64,000 bases of DNA from Balanoglossus misakiensis (Eukaryota > Hemichordata), in NCBI GenBank assembly GCA_040954595.2, contig CM082590.2, positions 4,340,001 to 4,404,000 of the forward strand, in the 5' to 3' direction. The translations under genes were made by a program, and so were the position numbers. A model generated the notes under the pieces. That model was not told the DNA's origin and did not search any database. It saw nothing but the letters and a program-made list of their open reading frames with translations. Positions 38,644 through 53,300 of this stretch are shown piece after piece (within the stretch, counting starts at the first letter, position 1; the number at the start of each line of letters is the position of its first letter).

Positions 38644-40326
38644 CTGAAATAAAATACATAACAATTCCTCAAATAATTTAGCGAAAACATAAACAGAAAA
38701 ACATTTCAATCCAATGAAACACAGTTTGAATGACATCTAATGGGCTATTCATTGTCCTATCATAGAACATTGAAAGGGTATATGAATAAGGCTTTCCAAC
38801 AAAAGGTACTACATAATTAGATTTATAAATTATTTTTCACTTAAAATGAATATAGTGCAAACAAATCCTGAAAACATTGTGTCAATTTTATTCAAACAAA
38901 ATTGCCAATATTGGAATGAATTCTTCAAATACATGTCATCCATTATTGAAATATCAACCTGTCTTCTTTATTAGTATATGTAGAAATCTTAAAACACTAT
39001 CATTCTTATTAATATGCCCAGAAGATTGGGGTTTTAAGAATCACAGAAATTTATTTTTGAGCTGAGTACTTGATCTACAAGGTTTGATCGTGTTTGAACA
39101 TTTTGAGGTGGTTCATCCAAGCAATAAAACAACCAAACATGTTTTGAAATATAGCAATTTATAATACGTTCTTTTGGTGGTTTGTTTTCTACTTTATGAA
39201 AACTAAACTTCTCCTTGAATCCTTTGCCATAACAAATGATAAGAAAACATTAATATAATCTTTACACACACTAATATTTTAAATGTAGCTATAAAATTAA
39301 AATGTACCACCTGATTTTTTGGCTCAATTTCTCATATTGTCAACACTAACAGCAATATTGTCATTTGTGATAGTTGCATTTTCCTTAACGATATATAGTC
39401 CCATTCGTTTGTACAACTACCAGTGTCGCTAGTACTTAAAAAAACTACATTTCAACACACATCAATCTGTTCTGGCTAATGAAACAAAAACAATATTTAC
39501 GGCCAAAAACGAATATCACTTACAATTTGTCTAATGTTTAAATAAATGCCATTACTACTAAAAGCGAAAACATCACATACGGTGATTCTAATCCTTGAAT
39601 ACATATGTCATTACAAATAAACATGAAAACATCACCTAAAATGAACATTTGCAAAAATGAGGGAATTTCCCTCTGACGACTGAAAACAAACAAATGCCAG
39701 TCGTATGGCAGATTTTGATGATCAAGACTAAAAATAATGATGTACAGCTCTTTGTTGTAAACAATAATTTGGATGACAAAAAATTATTACATTTTGTTTT
39801 AACAAAACAGAAAAACTAACCAAATGATCTATAATGAGCACTGATGTATATTAATTAGTATTTGTTGTGACTTGTAAACTTCACATGCCACTTTCTTTGT
39901 ATTTAACCAATACACTCACTTCATTTGGCCAATCTTGTGATGTTGACATGGCACCATTTTCGTCAGTCCTTTCTTTGCAATTATCCAGTAAACCTACTTT
40001 CATTGGATGCAGCTTAAATGTGTTTCTTTGATCTTGTCGCCTTCAGTTGTGTCATCTCTATCAGCATTTTCTCTGATTTGGCTTTTGGAATATTTTCTTT
40101 GTCAATAATGTTTCTGTGGCTTTATCCGTCAACTTCAAATTCTCTAATTCAACCGTCGTAACATTTTCTGAATGACTTTGTTTGTTTAAGATTTATATCC
40201 TTGGTCTCGTATTGTGTTATCTTCAGTTGTGTCACCTCTACCGATATTTTCTCCAATTCAGCTGTTGAAACATTTTCTGTGTCAATGTTGTTTGTATGGC
40301 ATTATTATTCTTCCACTCCATCATCC
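38644..40326. other. AT-rich intergenic stretch between the DUF6589-like gene and the ROCO gene
   Basis: I see no clear exon. It would contain the missing 5' exons or promoter of the DUF6589-like gene and, from about 40020 to 40326, the 3' untranslated region of the ROCO gene. That last part carries two diverged repeats of a TCAGTTGTGTCA..CTCT phrase (near 40045 and 40222). Confidence 0.4.
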
Positions 40327-41864
40327 TTATCTTGACACACCCAGCCTTTTGAACATTTCGTGGATTACACTCTGGGCATCTGGTCTGCTTCTTTCTTCCT
40401 GGTTCAATGCTGACAACAAAGAGGAGAAATTACTCCGATAGAATTTCTCTCCTTCTGTTGACACTGCACTACGGAGTGTACCATCCGCGCTCCTTTTAGA
40501 CCACTCGGATATGACGAACAGTGTCATTGACATCGGTTTGTCTTCCCAACCTTCAACTTCCTTGTACCAGATCCCCAAGATGTCTGCCAAAGCTTTGTAG
40601 TCAAAACCAATGGGTCGTCTGACATCCATTAATATGGCAAACTCTTTGAGGGCATCCTTCAGCACCCACTTGACATCACTTTCATATCCATATTTACGGA
40701 GGAATGTGGTGTCATATCCAGCACAGAGCAAGTCAGTGACAGCTTCTTCTTGACCTATTTGCTCATCATACACTCCACTTCCATTCTGCTCAGCTTCTGT
40801 GATTTTCTGCATTGGGTAGAATCTTACATTCTCTGGGTTGCTGTGAATTCGCAGCGAGTGGGCGCTGAGAATATGGGTGTCGACCTCGATACCCGGACAG
40901 CAGATCTCTATGACGTCATAGATATCATTGGTCACCATTTCCAGTAACTGGTAACATGCCCCTATGTCTTCTCCCTTTTCTGCTCTGACACAGGTGTGGA
41001 TTGCCGTCCATCCATCTGTCATGTACACCAATCCTTCTACGATGCGGCAGACTTTGATACCATTCTTCCATATTCCACTGGGAGGGTAACCCATTTCCTC
41101 AAAATGACGGTAGAGCCTGGTCTGTAGGCGTGGGAACAAACCTGGTGTGAAGCTGTCTGTTTCATCATGGCATTCGATTCTTCTACCAAAATAGTGATGC
41201 TTAGTGGGATCCGATTCCCATTGATTTGCTGGCATTTTATCTTCCAAGAGTCCAGGGATGATGTAAGATTTTGGATTGGACTCATCTTCATGGAGAAGCT
41301 CAAAATGCTTGAGAAGAACCATGACTAAGTTGGTATCACCGTAACCACTGAATACTCGAGCAATTTCTGTCTCGTGATAGAACTTCTGATTTTTCGGCAG
41401 TTTGTCGCTGTATTGAACGAAGATATCAGTTGCCATCAGTCGACCTAAGATTTCTGAACACAACCATTGACCATCAAGAACAATGATATCATCACCAAGT
41501 GGATTCTTGACAAAGATACTCTGCAACAAACACGAAGAATGAAATAAACTTAAGATGGTAACAAAAGTTGATTTAAAGAAAATAGTATATTGATGGATGA
41601 GATGTAAATGGTGGATGAACGAATAAATCAATGAATCAATGAATAATGATGGTTGAAAGGACAGGTAGATGGATGGATGGGTGGATGGATGTATGTATAT
41701 ATGCATTCATGCATTCTCGCATGTATGTATGTATGTACGTACGTATGTATGTATGTATGTATGTATGTATGTATGTATGTATGTATGTATGTACTGTATG
41801 CGTGTATATATGTATGTATGTACTGTATGTGTGTATGTATGTATGTATGAATGTAGTATGTATG

Positions 41865-41898
<34 letters not shown>

Positions 41899-44334
41899 TG
41901 TATGTATGTATGTATGTACGTACGTACGTATGTATGTACTGTATGTGTGTATGTATGTATGTATGTATGTATGTATGTATGTATGTATGTATGTATGTAT
42001 GTATGTATGTACTGTATGTGTGTATGTATGTATGAATGTAGTATGTATGTATGTATGTATGTATGTATGTATGTATGTATGTATGTATGTGATGGTGGGT
42101 GGTGGATGGATTGTTGGATGGGATGGGTCAAAGAGATGGAAGGATTGAGTGATTCATTGATATGTGACTGACTGACTGGATATATGCAATAAATATGTGA
42201 GGTTTAATGACATACAATGATTGGGTGGCCGGATTGGTGGATGAACTATTTGGTGTATATCTTCATTTACCTCGCCAATGCTATCCAGGTAAGATGTAGC
42301 TGTTCTCAGGAAGGGCTCTTTAACCAATGGATCAATTTCCTTTACTTTTTCCACATATGTCTTCCAGTACAGGACAGGGAATTTAAGAAGCTGGTTACGC
42401 CATATTCGCTTCTTGTCGACAATTTTTGCACATAACCTTGGTATTTTTTCTTTCTTCTGTAATGTAATGAAGGAATGGAGAATTTTGATGAGTAGCTATA
42501 TTTTCAAATCATCGATTCAATAAACTCAGCCATGGAAAATGGGACCAAAGACCATTCCTAACATGTCACATGCAATATAAAAGATATATTGCCGTCAACA
42601 TGCCATTACATAATGCTTTTTAATCACTTCTGAACATCTGGAAACTTTCAGTAATCATACCTGTGTTGGTAAGTGTGTATACAACCATCACCAACACCAA
42701 GAAAATGCCCTTAGTATTTCGTGCATTTATATATTATGTTACTACATAACTTGGTTCACTGAGTGAACCTGTGGTAAACAGAAAGGGGATGAAAGTATGA
42801 AGAAATATTTACAGGAAAAACTGCATACAGATGAAGATTTGATTGGAGTGATTAATCTAACCTGGCCAATTGTTGTGAGAAATGTTGGATTGATCACTCC
42901 CATTGAAATAATTGTTTCTGCTGTAGTGTTTTTATCATTTTTGATTTGACAGATATTAAAATCAATATGATATAAAATAGTTATGCATTTATGTTAAACT
43001 CACCTTGAACCCACGTAAGATCACACGTAGTCTGCCCATTGCTTCACTTTGAGAATCATGACAATTTACCAAAACTGTCTCATCCACGATATTCAAATAA
43101 TCGCCAAATTTCTTCTTCAACTCTTTGCGTACCTTTTCTACAACCCATTTGGCTATAATAGAAAACATAAAATAAAAATGGGTTATGGTAATTACGGATG
43201 TACATGCAAAACGTAAACTCGTAGACTGTGTGAACTTATGGGCATGTCACTATTCCTATAACATAGAAAAAAATGGGTATCGGTATTTACCTAGTATTCA
43301 AAGTAGGCATCTTCTGACTAAAAGATTGTAAGTAATTATGTCAGATCTTTTTGAAAAAATACTTATCGTGCATCACCTTATAATGAACTGCTTCTAAAAT
43401 ACCCCACCCATCAAAATGTGTTTGGATGCAGAAACAGATTTGTCTAAATCAATGTTGGTTTTACCATTACAAACTGGATTGTGTGTGAGTTTGTGTGTAC
43501 AAGTGTATTGTTCCAGCATTTGTATGTTGTAACTGCAATCAAACAAATTGACTCACCACTCTCTTGTTGAGATTCATCCAACATATCAGCTCTACTTGCG
43601 ATCAATATCACAGTTGGTTTGGTGTCTTCACTCCGAGACGAAGCATCATCACTCTTTGGGATGCTGCTTATCATGCCTTTGAAGAACTGGGCCCATATGT
43701 TGGTCTGAAAATTATCACAATGATTTAATTACAACCAATCAATCAATCAATTTAATTACAACCAATCAATCAATGTAATTAATTGATTTAAGTGTTGTGG
43801 CACGTTTTATATGTGTTGAGGGTTTTCACCCAAAATATTTTAATTGATTTCACAAATAATATCTACAGAATCATCGCTCCAGGTATGGATTGGTTTCTAT
43901 AGACCAGTCATTTAAGAAAATGCCTAAGTGCGTCGCTACATACTTTGTCATTCACATGTGACCTTTGTTTCCAGTACATTAAGATTGTCTTGGGGATGCA
44001 ATTGGTAGAATATTTCATAATAGTGGCACTGTAATGCCACACATAAACCATACTAAGTTCAGAGCATACAAAAACATGCAAGAAATTATGACAGTCTGTA
44101 TTTGTTAGGCATTGCATCTGGGGACTACTCACCAACCCCCCTCCCCAACCTGTCCTCAAATGACTAGTTCTATATTTGGACATAGTAGGTTAAAAACTAG
44201 ATTTCATTCCGGTGTGTGTGTGTGTTGGTGTTTGTTTGTTTGTGTGTGGCCGTTCTCAAATGACTAGTTCCATATGTGGACAAATATGTAGTAGGTTAAA
44301 TTGGACATACTTTACAGTTTCTATTTCGTTCCGG

Positions 44335-44388
<54 letters not shown>

Positions 44389-47300
44389 GGGTCATGTCTC
44401 ACCTCTTTCAGTGCTTGTTCCAACATCTCTATAGGCTTCTTCAAATGTTTAGGGTCATCTTTCACCATTTCTGTTATTTTAAACAGAAGCATAAACACAG
44501 CATCTTCTGCTCTCAGGAACATGTTGTGTGTCACGTAGTACTCACACTGTCCAGCAAAATCCATGACAATGTATTCTCCAACCTTTGGTATGTCGACAGT
44601 TTTGACATCAATACCAGGTGTCGGTGTGTATCCAGTCTTGTCCGGTGGAGGGGCTTTTTCTGCAGCTCGTCGAGTGACATTCGCTTTCCAGAAGCCCTGT
44701 ATGAAATTGCAGTAAGTGTTTGTGTTGACAGTGACACTGTCACTGATTGGCAAGTAACACTATCATTTAAAGGGACAAAGTCTCTCTCTAGCTGCCCCTT
44801 TTTCCATTAATTATATTTGATACAAGACACTGTTTGTTATTCTACATGTGGATATATAATGAATGAACGTTCAACCACACACAATTTTCATCCCTCTTAT
44901 AGACAGGAGAGTGAAAAAACTCGCCAAAATGAATAATCGTTCTTTACCATTTATTCATTTTGGGCAAGTTTTTACTCTCATATCATACAAACAGGATGGA
45001 AGTTGTGTGTTGTTGATCATTGATTCACTATATATCCACATGTACATTAACATAAACAGTGTCTTGTATCAAACATAATTAATGGAAAAAAGGGCAGCGA
45101 GAGAGAGACTTTGTCCCTTTAAGCAAACTATTTCACCTGGACATCATGATAATGTTTAATAGATTGTAATAAGAATTCCTAGTTTGGTGAAATGTATATG
45201 TACGCTGTATATTACAATATGCAAAATAGGTGAATAAATGAAAAATTTCATAGTATCATTGCAATAGATAAACAACGAACTTGAAACATTGATGAAACCT
45301 TGGAAGTTAAAAACAGTGTGACCATACAATGTTTGACAAAGATACAGGTATACATATGAAAATCATTGTTACCCGTTGCAAAGATTTCACAATGGTTGTC
45401 TTTCCAACACCACCAAATCCACAGACATGAACTCTGCTACTATTTCGCGTGATGCCAGGTTCTCTCATCAAAACATTGAATGCCCTCTTCCTCGGTTCGG
45501 CCTGATGTGAACAAAAAGAACAACAGTAACAGCAAGCGACAGCATTCTCAGAAGACTGGCCAAATATTGACAAATCGACTGTGATATCAAACGAACACTA
45601 CGCTACATTAATGACAAAATATGGCTACGACAGCCTCGTATTTAGTGCACTTAAATGGACAAAATCTCTCTCACTGCCCCTTTCCCATTAATTGTGTTTG
45701 ATACAAGACACTGTTTAGGTTAATGTACATGTGGATATATAGTGAATCAATATTCGACCACACACAACTTCCACCCCGCTTGTAGACACGAGAGTGACAA
45801 ACTCGCCAACATTAATAATTGGTCTCTACAGTTTATTCATTTTGGGGGAGTTTTTACTCTCATATCCTACAAACAGGACGGAAGTTGTGTGTAGTCGAAC
45901 GTTGATTTAAAATATATCCACTTGTAGAATAACATAAACGGTGTCTTGTATCAAACATAATTAATAGAAAATGGCAGTGAGAGAGAAAGACTTTGTCCCT
46001 TTAATTCAAAGAAGCAAGTAGAGTGATAAGTCTGGTGTGTAATGCATATGTCAAAATGCAGCGATTATGAATTGTGGATGAAACACTGAATAAGAACGAT
46101 GATACATGTTAGTATCATTTATTGGTAACAGAAAGTTGAAAGAGTTGAAAGTAACAATAGTATTGTAAGTATTGTCAACAAGTGCACAAGTTCCTATTTA
46201 AATCAAAGTAAGGAGTACAATATTTTAGACCTACCAATTAATGTAAATTAAACGAAATCACATTTAGCAACGGCAACGGTTTCACTTTGAAATTTAAATT
46301 AGAGTGTACAAAGAGGTTAAAACTAATCTCCACTCTCCAAAGTGTTTCTTTCGGTTTCTGTTCTGGAAATGAATAACTTACAAGTAACAGTGTTCCTTTT
46401 GAATATGACAGTTACTTTGTATTTATGGGAAATATTACCTTCAGCAGGGATTTGACTCTTCTGTCGTCTGCAACATCCAGAGGTGTCTTTCCTTCCTGTA
46501 ACGTGGAGAAAAGATTTTAAGCCCATTGCTATGATTTGGTTGAAACTGCTTCATGACGTTTTATATGGACTCTTCACAAATCTAATATTTGCAAAACATG
46601 CCTCTGGTTGGAATTTATTTGAGTATCGGAATGTGACAGTCGGGACAATTTTCATGGTTTTCTAGTGTTAAACTTAAAAGGGGAGTTCTCGTGGCGTTGA
46701 GATTGCGCGCGAGGGTGTCTCCCTTGATTAACACATTTCCCAGAATGCCTCACTATTCTCTGCACATAAAAATGGCTGCTATGGATAATAATTAAGCGAG
46801 TTTCACTGACAGTACAGTTTCAACTACTAGTATAATGGTGACAGTACATGTTTTGTGCGAGAGAGGGTGGTGTCAGAAGGACTGACATGAGACGACATTA
46901 CGAAAGTGATAGTTCGACTTGGAGAGCAAACATGATAATAAAAGCATCATAGCATCAGTAGGAAAGCCACATTCGAGCCGTTTCGATCCCTGATCCAAGT
47001 CGCACCCACAATGCACTGCTGTTGAAGTGGGGCGGCATAACAAAAAAATTCATATCGATTGTGCATTTTGTGATAAAAGCTCAGATGGGTGTTAATGTGT
47101 AATTAACTCCATCGGCCATGTAACGCCGGGAACACACAGACGTGTACGCAGGGCTAGGAACACACATTCCCATACGCACAGACACATACGACACAACGAC
47201 ACAACCCAACACAGAACTCAAGCAATTGCTCCATCGAGACCATGACCGTACTTACATGCAGACTCATTTGAATGTCAATTTCGCCTTGGTTTTATGGCCG

Positions 47301-50300
47301 CCAAGCTGAAAGTTTTTGTTTCAGGGTTTTGACAAATAACATCGGAGTAGGCAAGTGACAGGCAAACATCAGGAAACAGATAATGTTTCATGACACACGG
47401 GGACAGTGGGATTTTCGACATTACCTACACAGTCATAAATTTCGACAACATGTGGTGGGAAAGTATTTGAAATAAAATGTACGCATGACCACAGCAACAC
47501 GTGGCAAAGGCAAGCCAAGTTCTGACATGAACATTGCGATCGTACTGGTGAATTTTACGGCTTCCCAGCAGCCAGCAATCTAGACTTATCAACTGAAGAC
47601 CCATCTCCGAAAAAGTTATTATTTTCAGAAATTTGCACTAAGTTTAATTCCACTTTCCTCATGCAACGGAAGATGTGGAATGTTTTAAAAAATCTATGCT
47701 TTTCACTAGCTTCCGCCCATTTGTATAATACACCCTTTACGGTAACAACAAACTGTACCCGGAAACACCTACACTAGATGATTTCATGTCTTCTTAGAAA
47801 CACAGAGAAAGAAACTGCCCGGTTTAATCCCCCTGAAATTTTACCCATCCTAAATGCAAAATACATAATAATTTATCAAGCCATAGGCCGACCTCATGGC
47901 AAGTTTCTACGGTTATTTAAGCCTTCAATTTGGATTGAGCATTGTTTGAATCGTGAACTGGTAGCCTAGGTCACACTATATAGGGATTACGCGATATACT
48001 CATGTCATCAATGGCAAATTGAGATCTAGCCAATCACAGATTTTCAGTGGGTGGCACACGCGAAAGAAAGAGCGCCACCATAAGTTCTTTAGAACGCCCA
48101 AATACGTCATGTCAGCCATATATGGGCGTATGCAAGTTGGAGGTGACTGTATACCTTTAAGCATGCACTGCTACACACATTCTGAAACATTCATTTGTGA
48201 GATGGCACAACATGTTTTGCCGAAAGTTTTTTTTTTTTTTTTTTTTTTTTGGGGGGGGGGGGGGGGTTAATTAATAGTAGGATACATCCCTGTCCCCCAC
48301 GTAATGGACATGAGAATGCATGATGTGGTGATAGGGCTCTGTCCTTTGAGGGTACATTAACATCACAGGTATTCGTTTACTTGAGATTTATGATACACGC
48401 GTGTGTTGTTTTCATTTGAAGATGCCCTCTGTACAATACCTCAAACTGACAATGATTTAAATATAATAAAAACGTGTCAACTGATGTGTGAGTATAGAAT
48501 AGAATTTGTGTGATTACATTAACTTACATTATCCTGCACATCGATGCTGGCATTGGATTGCAGTAGAAGTTTCACCACGCCATCACGGCCATATAGTGCT
48601 GCATGGTGTAACGGTGACCAACCAATCTGTGGGAATACAACAAAAAGGTGTCACTGAAAATTCCTGACTATAAGCGTTAAATGGAACATGCAATGTTTCA
48701 ATAAGCATGCACTGTGAGACACATTCTGAACATTCATTTGTGAGATGGCACAACATGTTTTGCCGACACTTTTTTTTTCTTTTTTTTTTGGGGGGGGGAT
48801 AAATTAATAGTAGGATACATCCCAGTCCCCCACGTAATGGACATGAATTCATGATGTGGTGATAGGGCTCTGTCCTTTGAGGGTACATTAACATCACAGG
48901 TATTCTTTTATTTAAGATTTATGATACGTGCGTGTGTTGTTTTCATTTGAAGATGCCCTCTATACAATACCCTCAAACTGACAATGATCTAAATATTATA
49001 AAAGCCTAGACAGCAGTTTCATTACCCCTTAAAAGTGCATTGGAATTAGCCAATCAAAGAATGGCAATCATGAATGAAAGGTAAGAAATATGCGGAACCA
49101 CTATTGACATTCAAATGATTATGTTGGACTTCAGCCAGAAAACTTTATTTTAGTCTCGCCAGCCAGACCTCTCTCTCTGTCATTCAACGGCATAGCCACA
49201 CAAAGTGACCGTCAAAGACGGCCTCGCCGCTTGTGGCGCCATTTATGTACCTGTGTGCAGCGTCGACGGATAGCGAGGTCTGGCCAAATGTTTCTTTAGA
49301 GTCAGTTTCATAACGGTAACAGCATGATGACGGTTTATGAACGAATCCCACTTTGTAGATTTTCGGTTGAAAAGTCATCCCAAGTTTGGAGACTTTTCCG
49401 TTGAAAATGACCCTTCTGGGGTGTACATACCCGTACACATTCCTATGGGAGTACCCCCCCCCCCCCCCGCCTGTTGTGCAGGATACTTGGCGCCCCTTTA
49501 ATTGCATGTAGCAATAGTTCATGGTTAGGTCCCTAACTTTCCGGTCAAAAAGTAAACTATTGGTAGATTATTTGTCGAAAAACCTTATTATGAATTTCGA
49601 TATGAACACCCTGATCCCAACCTCTCGAATTACTCGACGTTTTAATAAAATATTGCTTTATAGTGGTATGATATTCAAAAGTGAATTAGTTGGTCTCAAA
49701 AGAGATAAGAATTTAACTTGGCCGCAGGTATAGCCACGGTCCAAAAACTCTCCCTCAAACTCTTTCATACTCTTCATAATCCTATTATGCGTGTCGGTTT
49801 ATTGCACTAGTTTCGTGATTGACATCCCGAAGGTCGTCAACACTACAAAATATAAGTACAGTGTCACCTTTTTGGCCATTCGGGCTATTGGTGAGTGAGC
49901 ATGTAAAGCCACTTACATCATTCTTAGCATTGACGTCAGCTCCATGGTCGATCAACACTTGTGCCACTTCTAGTTTATTTTCCCAGGCTGCAGTATGCAA
50001 TGCTGTGGATTCATCCTGAAATTGACAAATTCATTTGAATTAAAATGAACACAAGCTTTGTTCCAATGTTGGACTTGTAAGGTGACATGGCTATAATTTC
50101 AATGGAATTGATTTTTAACTGTAAGTGTTCACTGTGTTGAGTTAAATGTGTGTAGCATCTATAGTTGTTTCAGACCAAAACACTTTATTGTTTCAGAGAA
50201 CATTTATAACGTGTCCTATAGATTTTTCTAACAAGTGTAACACTGTACAATTCTAATGTAGCGCACTATACATGTTTATGCACACTCATCGGCCCCACAG

Positions 50301-53300
50301 GTCTTAATATCATTTCATAAATTACATTGATATGTTGAAATTTCCAATCAGACTAAGTACTCTAACATATAAACATGACGGATGTGATACACCCGACACA
50401 AACAATCCCCTGTTTCTCTGTTGATGTTGGTACGTACGGTACATCAATGTTATAATTATTGAATGTTGCTAGGAAACATCAGAAAAAGAATTGTCTAAAC
50501 CAATCTGGACATTTCTCTCAAATTTGTATTTTTTTTAAAAGCGTTTTAGTATACATTGAATGGAACTGAAATCACATATGTCTGGTTCACTGAATTTAAC
50601 AAAAAACATAAAAGGAAAATTGTGGTCGCGCAAATAAGTGTGAAAGTGGAGTTCACTAAACAAATTTAATTAAACCTTCTACCGGTAATTAACACAAGAA
50701 AGTTGCTTGTTGAATTTATGTGACCAATCTGATTAAAATCAGATGTAGAGTTAGGCGTTGTCTTTACCTATGGTGAGGCAGTGCAAATACTTACCCAGCT
50801 ACCGTATACACCCTTTGCATTGACATCGTACCCATCAGTTATCAACAATTGAATCCTTGCAACATCACCATTCTCAGCGGCTTTAATGAGATCCTATAAC
50901 ATTCAATGAAACATACAATTGTTATTTTTTAAATATTCCGTTAAATATAAAATTCCTTTGTATTTGAACAGACCGTTGATTATGAATAAACAACATCACA
51001 AACACCAGGAAAGTGATAGCTAAACTGTTACATCGCATTGTATGAACTTTGTGCATCGATGATATGGTAAAGTATTCTAATTACACATAAACGTACACGG
51101 CTTACACCAAAATATAGATACTGGAAAATGCCCGGATGAGCCCTTAGACTCATGATAAGGCAACAGTCTCAAGAAAATGGTGAACAAATGTAATGAAAGT
51201 ATCACCATATGAATGTTTGTCCAAACTATGTGAGCAAGTTATTGTGTGGCTGTAGCAGTGTGTGGGTCGTGCGACAGCTTTGTATACCTGGTCGCTGATG
51301 TGCTTCCTAAGAAGCATTTTGACTGTTTGATAGGACTTGCATGATTTCCATACTAGAAATGTGAACAAGGTTATGGTCAATACACTGTCCAGACGCTCTA
51401 TTGTTATAGTCTACAGATTTGGGATGTCGTCCTGTTGGTCAGAACATGGAATCCACAACCGACGGTCAGCAATGAACGTCACACCACGGCTGTCACTACA
51501 CGGCCAACGGATAACACTTGTTTCTGTTGTGATCAGCCACAAAGTCACAGTTGACGTAGACAAGCTGCTTTCTATCGGTTAGAATGTCTCATTTTTATAG
51601 TAGTTAACCGTATGCGCTTAGGGACTGGTCAGTTTCTCCGGCCGGGGGTGGATTCTTTTTTGTGGATATCAAAAAGTGACTGACCGCACCCCTCCTTCAT
51701 TGACCATGCAAAAGTGGGTGACCCCCCATCACCCAATTTAGTCCATGGGCCAGGACCCGATTTTTCATGAATTGGTATCAGAAAGATGGACAAAGCCTCA
51801 TGTGGTTTTTTGGAAAGGCCTATATCTCTAGATTGTAAATTGGGGTGATAGCCCTGCCTATCGAGTAGCTTTCTGCATTTTTTCCCTCAAAAACTAATGT
51901 AAGAACATAAAACTTTCCGACCCAAATTTTGGGGGTAGGGGAACTTTAAATTGCTGTATCTCCAGCAAAACTAAAGCCAGAACTGTCATTTACCACTCAA
52001 ATTGTGTGTTTTTTAGAACTCTACCAATATAATATATTTTGGTGGTAATTCGTTTTGAATTGAGGTCAGTAGAGGTCAAAAGGTCATGAAATTTGGGTCA
52101 TTCTGAAAATTTGTAGTATGACTATTTCTTGAACGATAGTTTTGAACTTAAGTCTTTAAATGTCATTTAGAAGATAAAATACTCTCCCAGAATGTATTTC
52201 AAACCAATAGAAAATCTTATTATTCATTTATGACCAGAAAAACACAAATAAGGAGAAACGACAGAAAGACATCCAATTTTCCACTCAGATTTAAGGGTAG
52301 GGGAAACTTAAGTTCTTGTAACTCCGGCAAAAATAAACCCAGAACAGTCATCTACCACTCAAATTGTGTGTTTTTAGAACTCTACCAATATAATATATTT
52401 TGGTGGTAATTCGTTTTGAATTAAGGCCAATAGAGGTCAAAAGGTCATGAAATTTGGGTCATTCTGAACATTTGTAGTATGACTATTTCTTGAACGATTT
52501 TTTTGAACTTAAGTCTTTAAATGTCATTTAGAAGATAAAATACTCTCCCAGAATCTATTTCAAACCAATAAAAAAAACTATTATTCAATTACGATCAGAA
52601 AAACACAAATACAGAGATACGGAAGAATGGCACAAGACTTCAGACCCTGATATTGGGGTAGGGGAAACTTAAGTAGTTGTAACTCCGGCAAAAATAAAGC
52701 CAGAACAGTCATCTACCTCTCAAATTGTGTGTTTTTTTAGCACTCTAGCGATTGTATATGTATTTGGTGCAATTTTGTTCTGAATTTAGGTCAAAGAGGT
52801 CAAAAGATCACAAGATTTGGGCAATTTCGAAATATTATGGTACGAACATTTCCCGCATTAATTGTTTAAACCCAAGTCTTCAAATGTCATTTATGAGATA
52901 AAATACTCTATACCATTTTTTCCGGACCAATTGAAGACCTTATTATTCAATTAAAATCAGAAAAAAAATAGTAGAGAAACTGGATAATAACAAACAATTC
53001 CCACGGATTTTGGGGTAGGTTTGGCCATCTAACAGGTAAGTATACACCCAACTGATCATGCACATATGGTGTTTAGGAGAACGGATGTGCAGATTTGTGA
53101 ACCTTTGCATGCTGCTCATGTGCACTGTACTTGTATGATGATTCCTAACAATACTACGAGAAGGGGCCATTATAGCATTGTAGCTCTGATTGTGTATTAT
53201 TGTTGGATACCATCCTACAGTGTACAGGCACAGCAGATGACAAGCCAAGCAAAGGTTCAAAAATCTGCTTATTTTTTTTCCTCAACACAATATGAGCATG

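Noticed and set aside
41646-42171. Open frames of 97-167 codons rich in Tyr/Met/Cys/Val or Ile/His/Thr
   Set aside because: Direct products of the GTAT microsatellite; no start context or splice structure supports a gene.
46680-47300. Internal promoter with CCCAGAATGCC and AAAATGGC words
   Set aside because: Only short words in one intron; no exon or start codon follows in the gene's direction.
49184-49522. 112-codon minus-strand open frame
   Set aside because: It crosses a C-run, has no family resemblance and lies in a ROCO intron next to repeat-like DNA.
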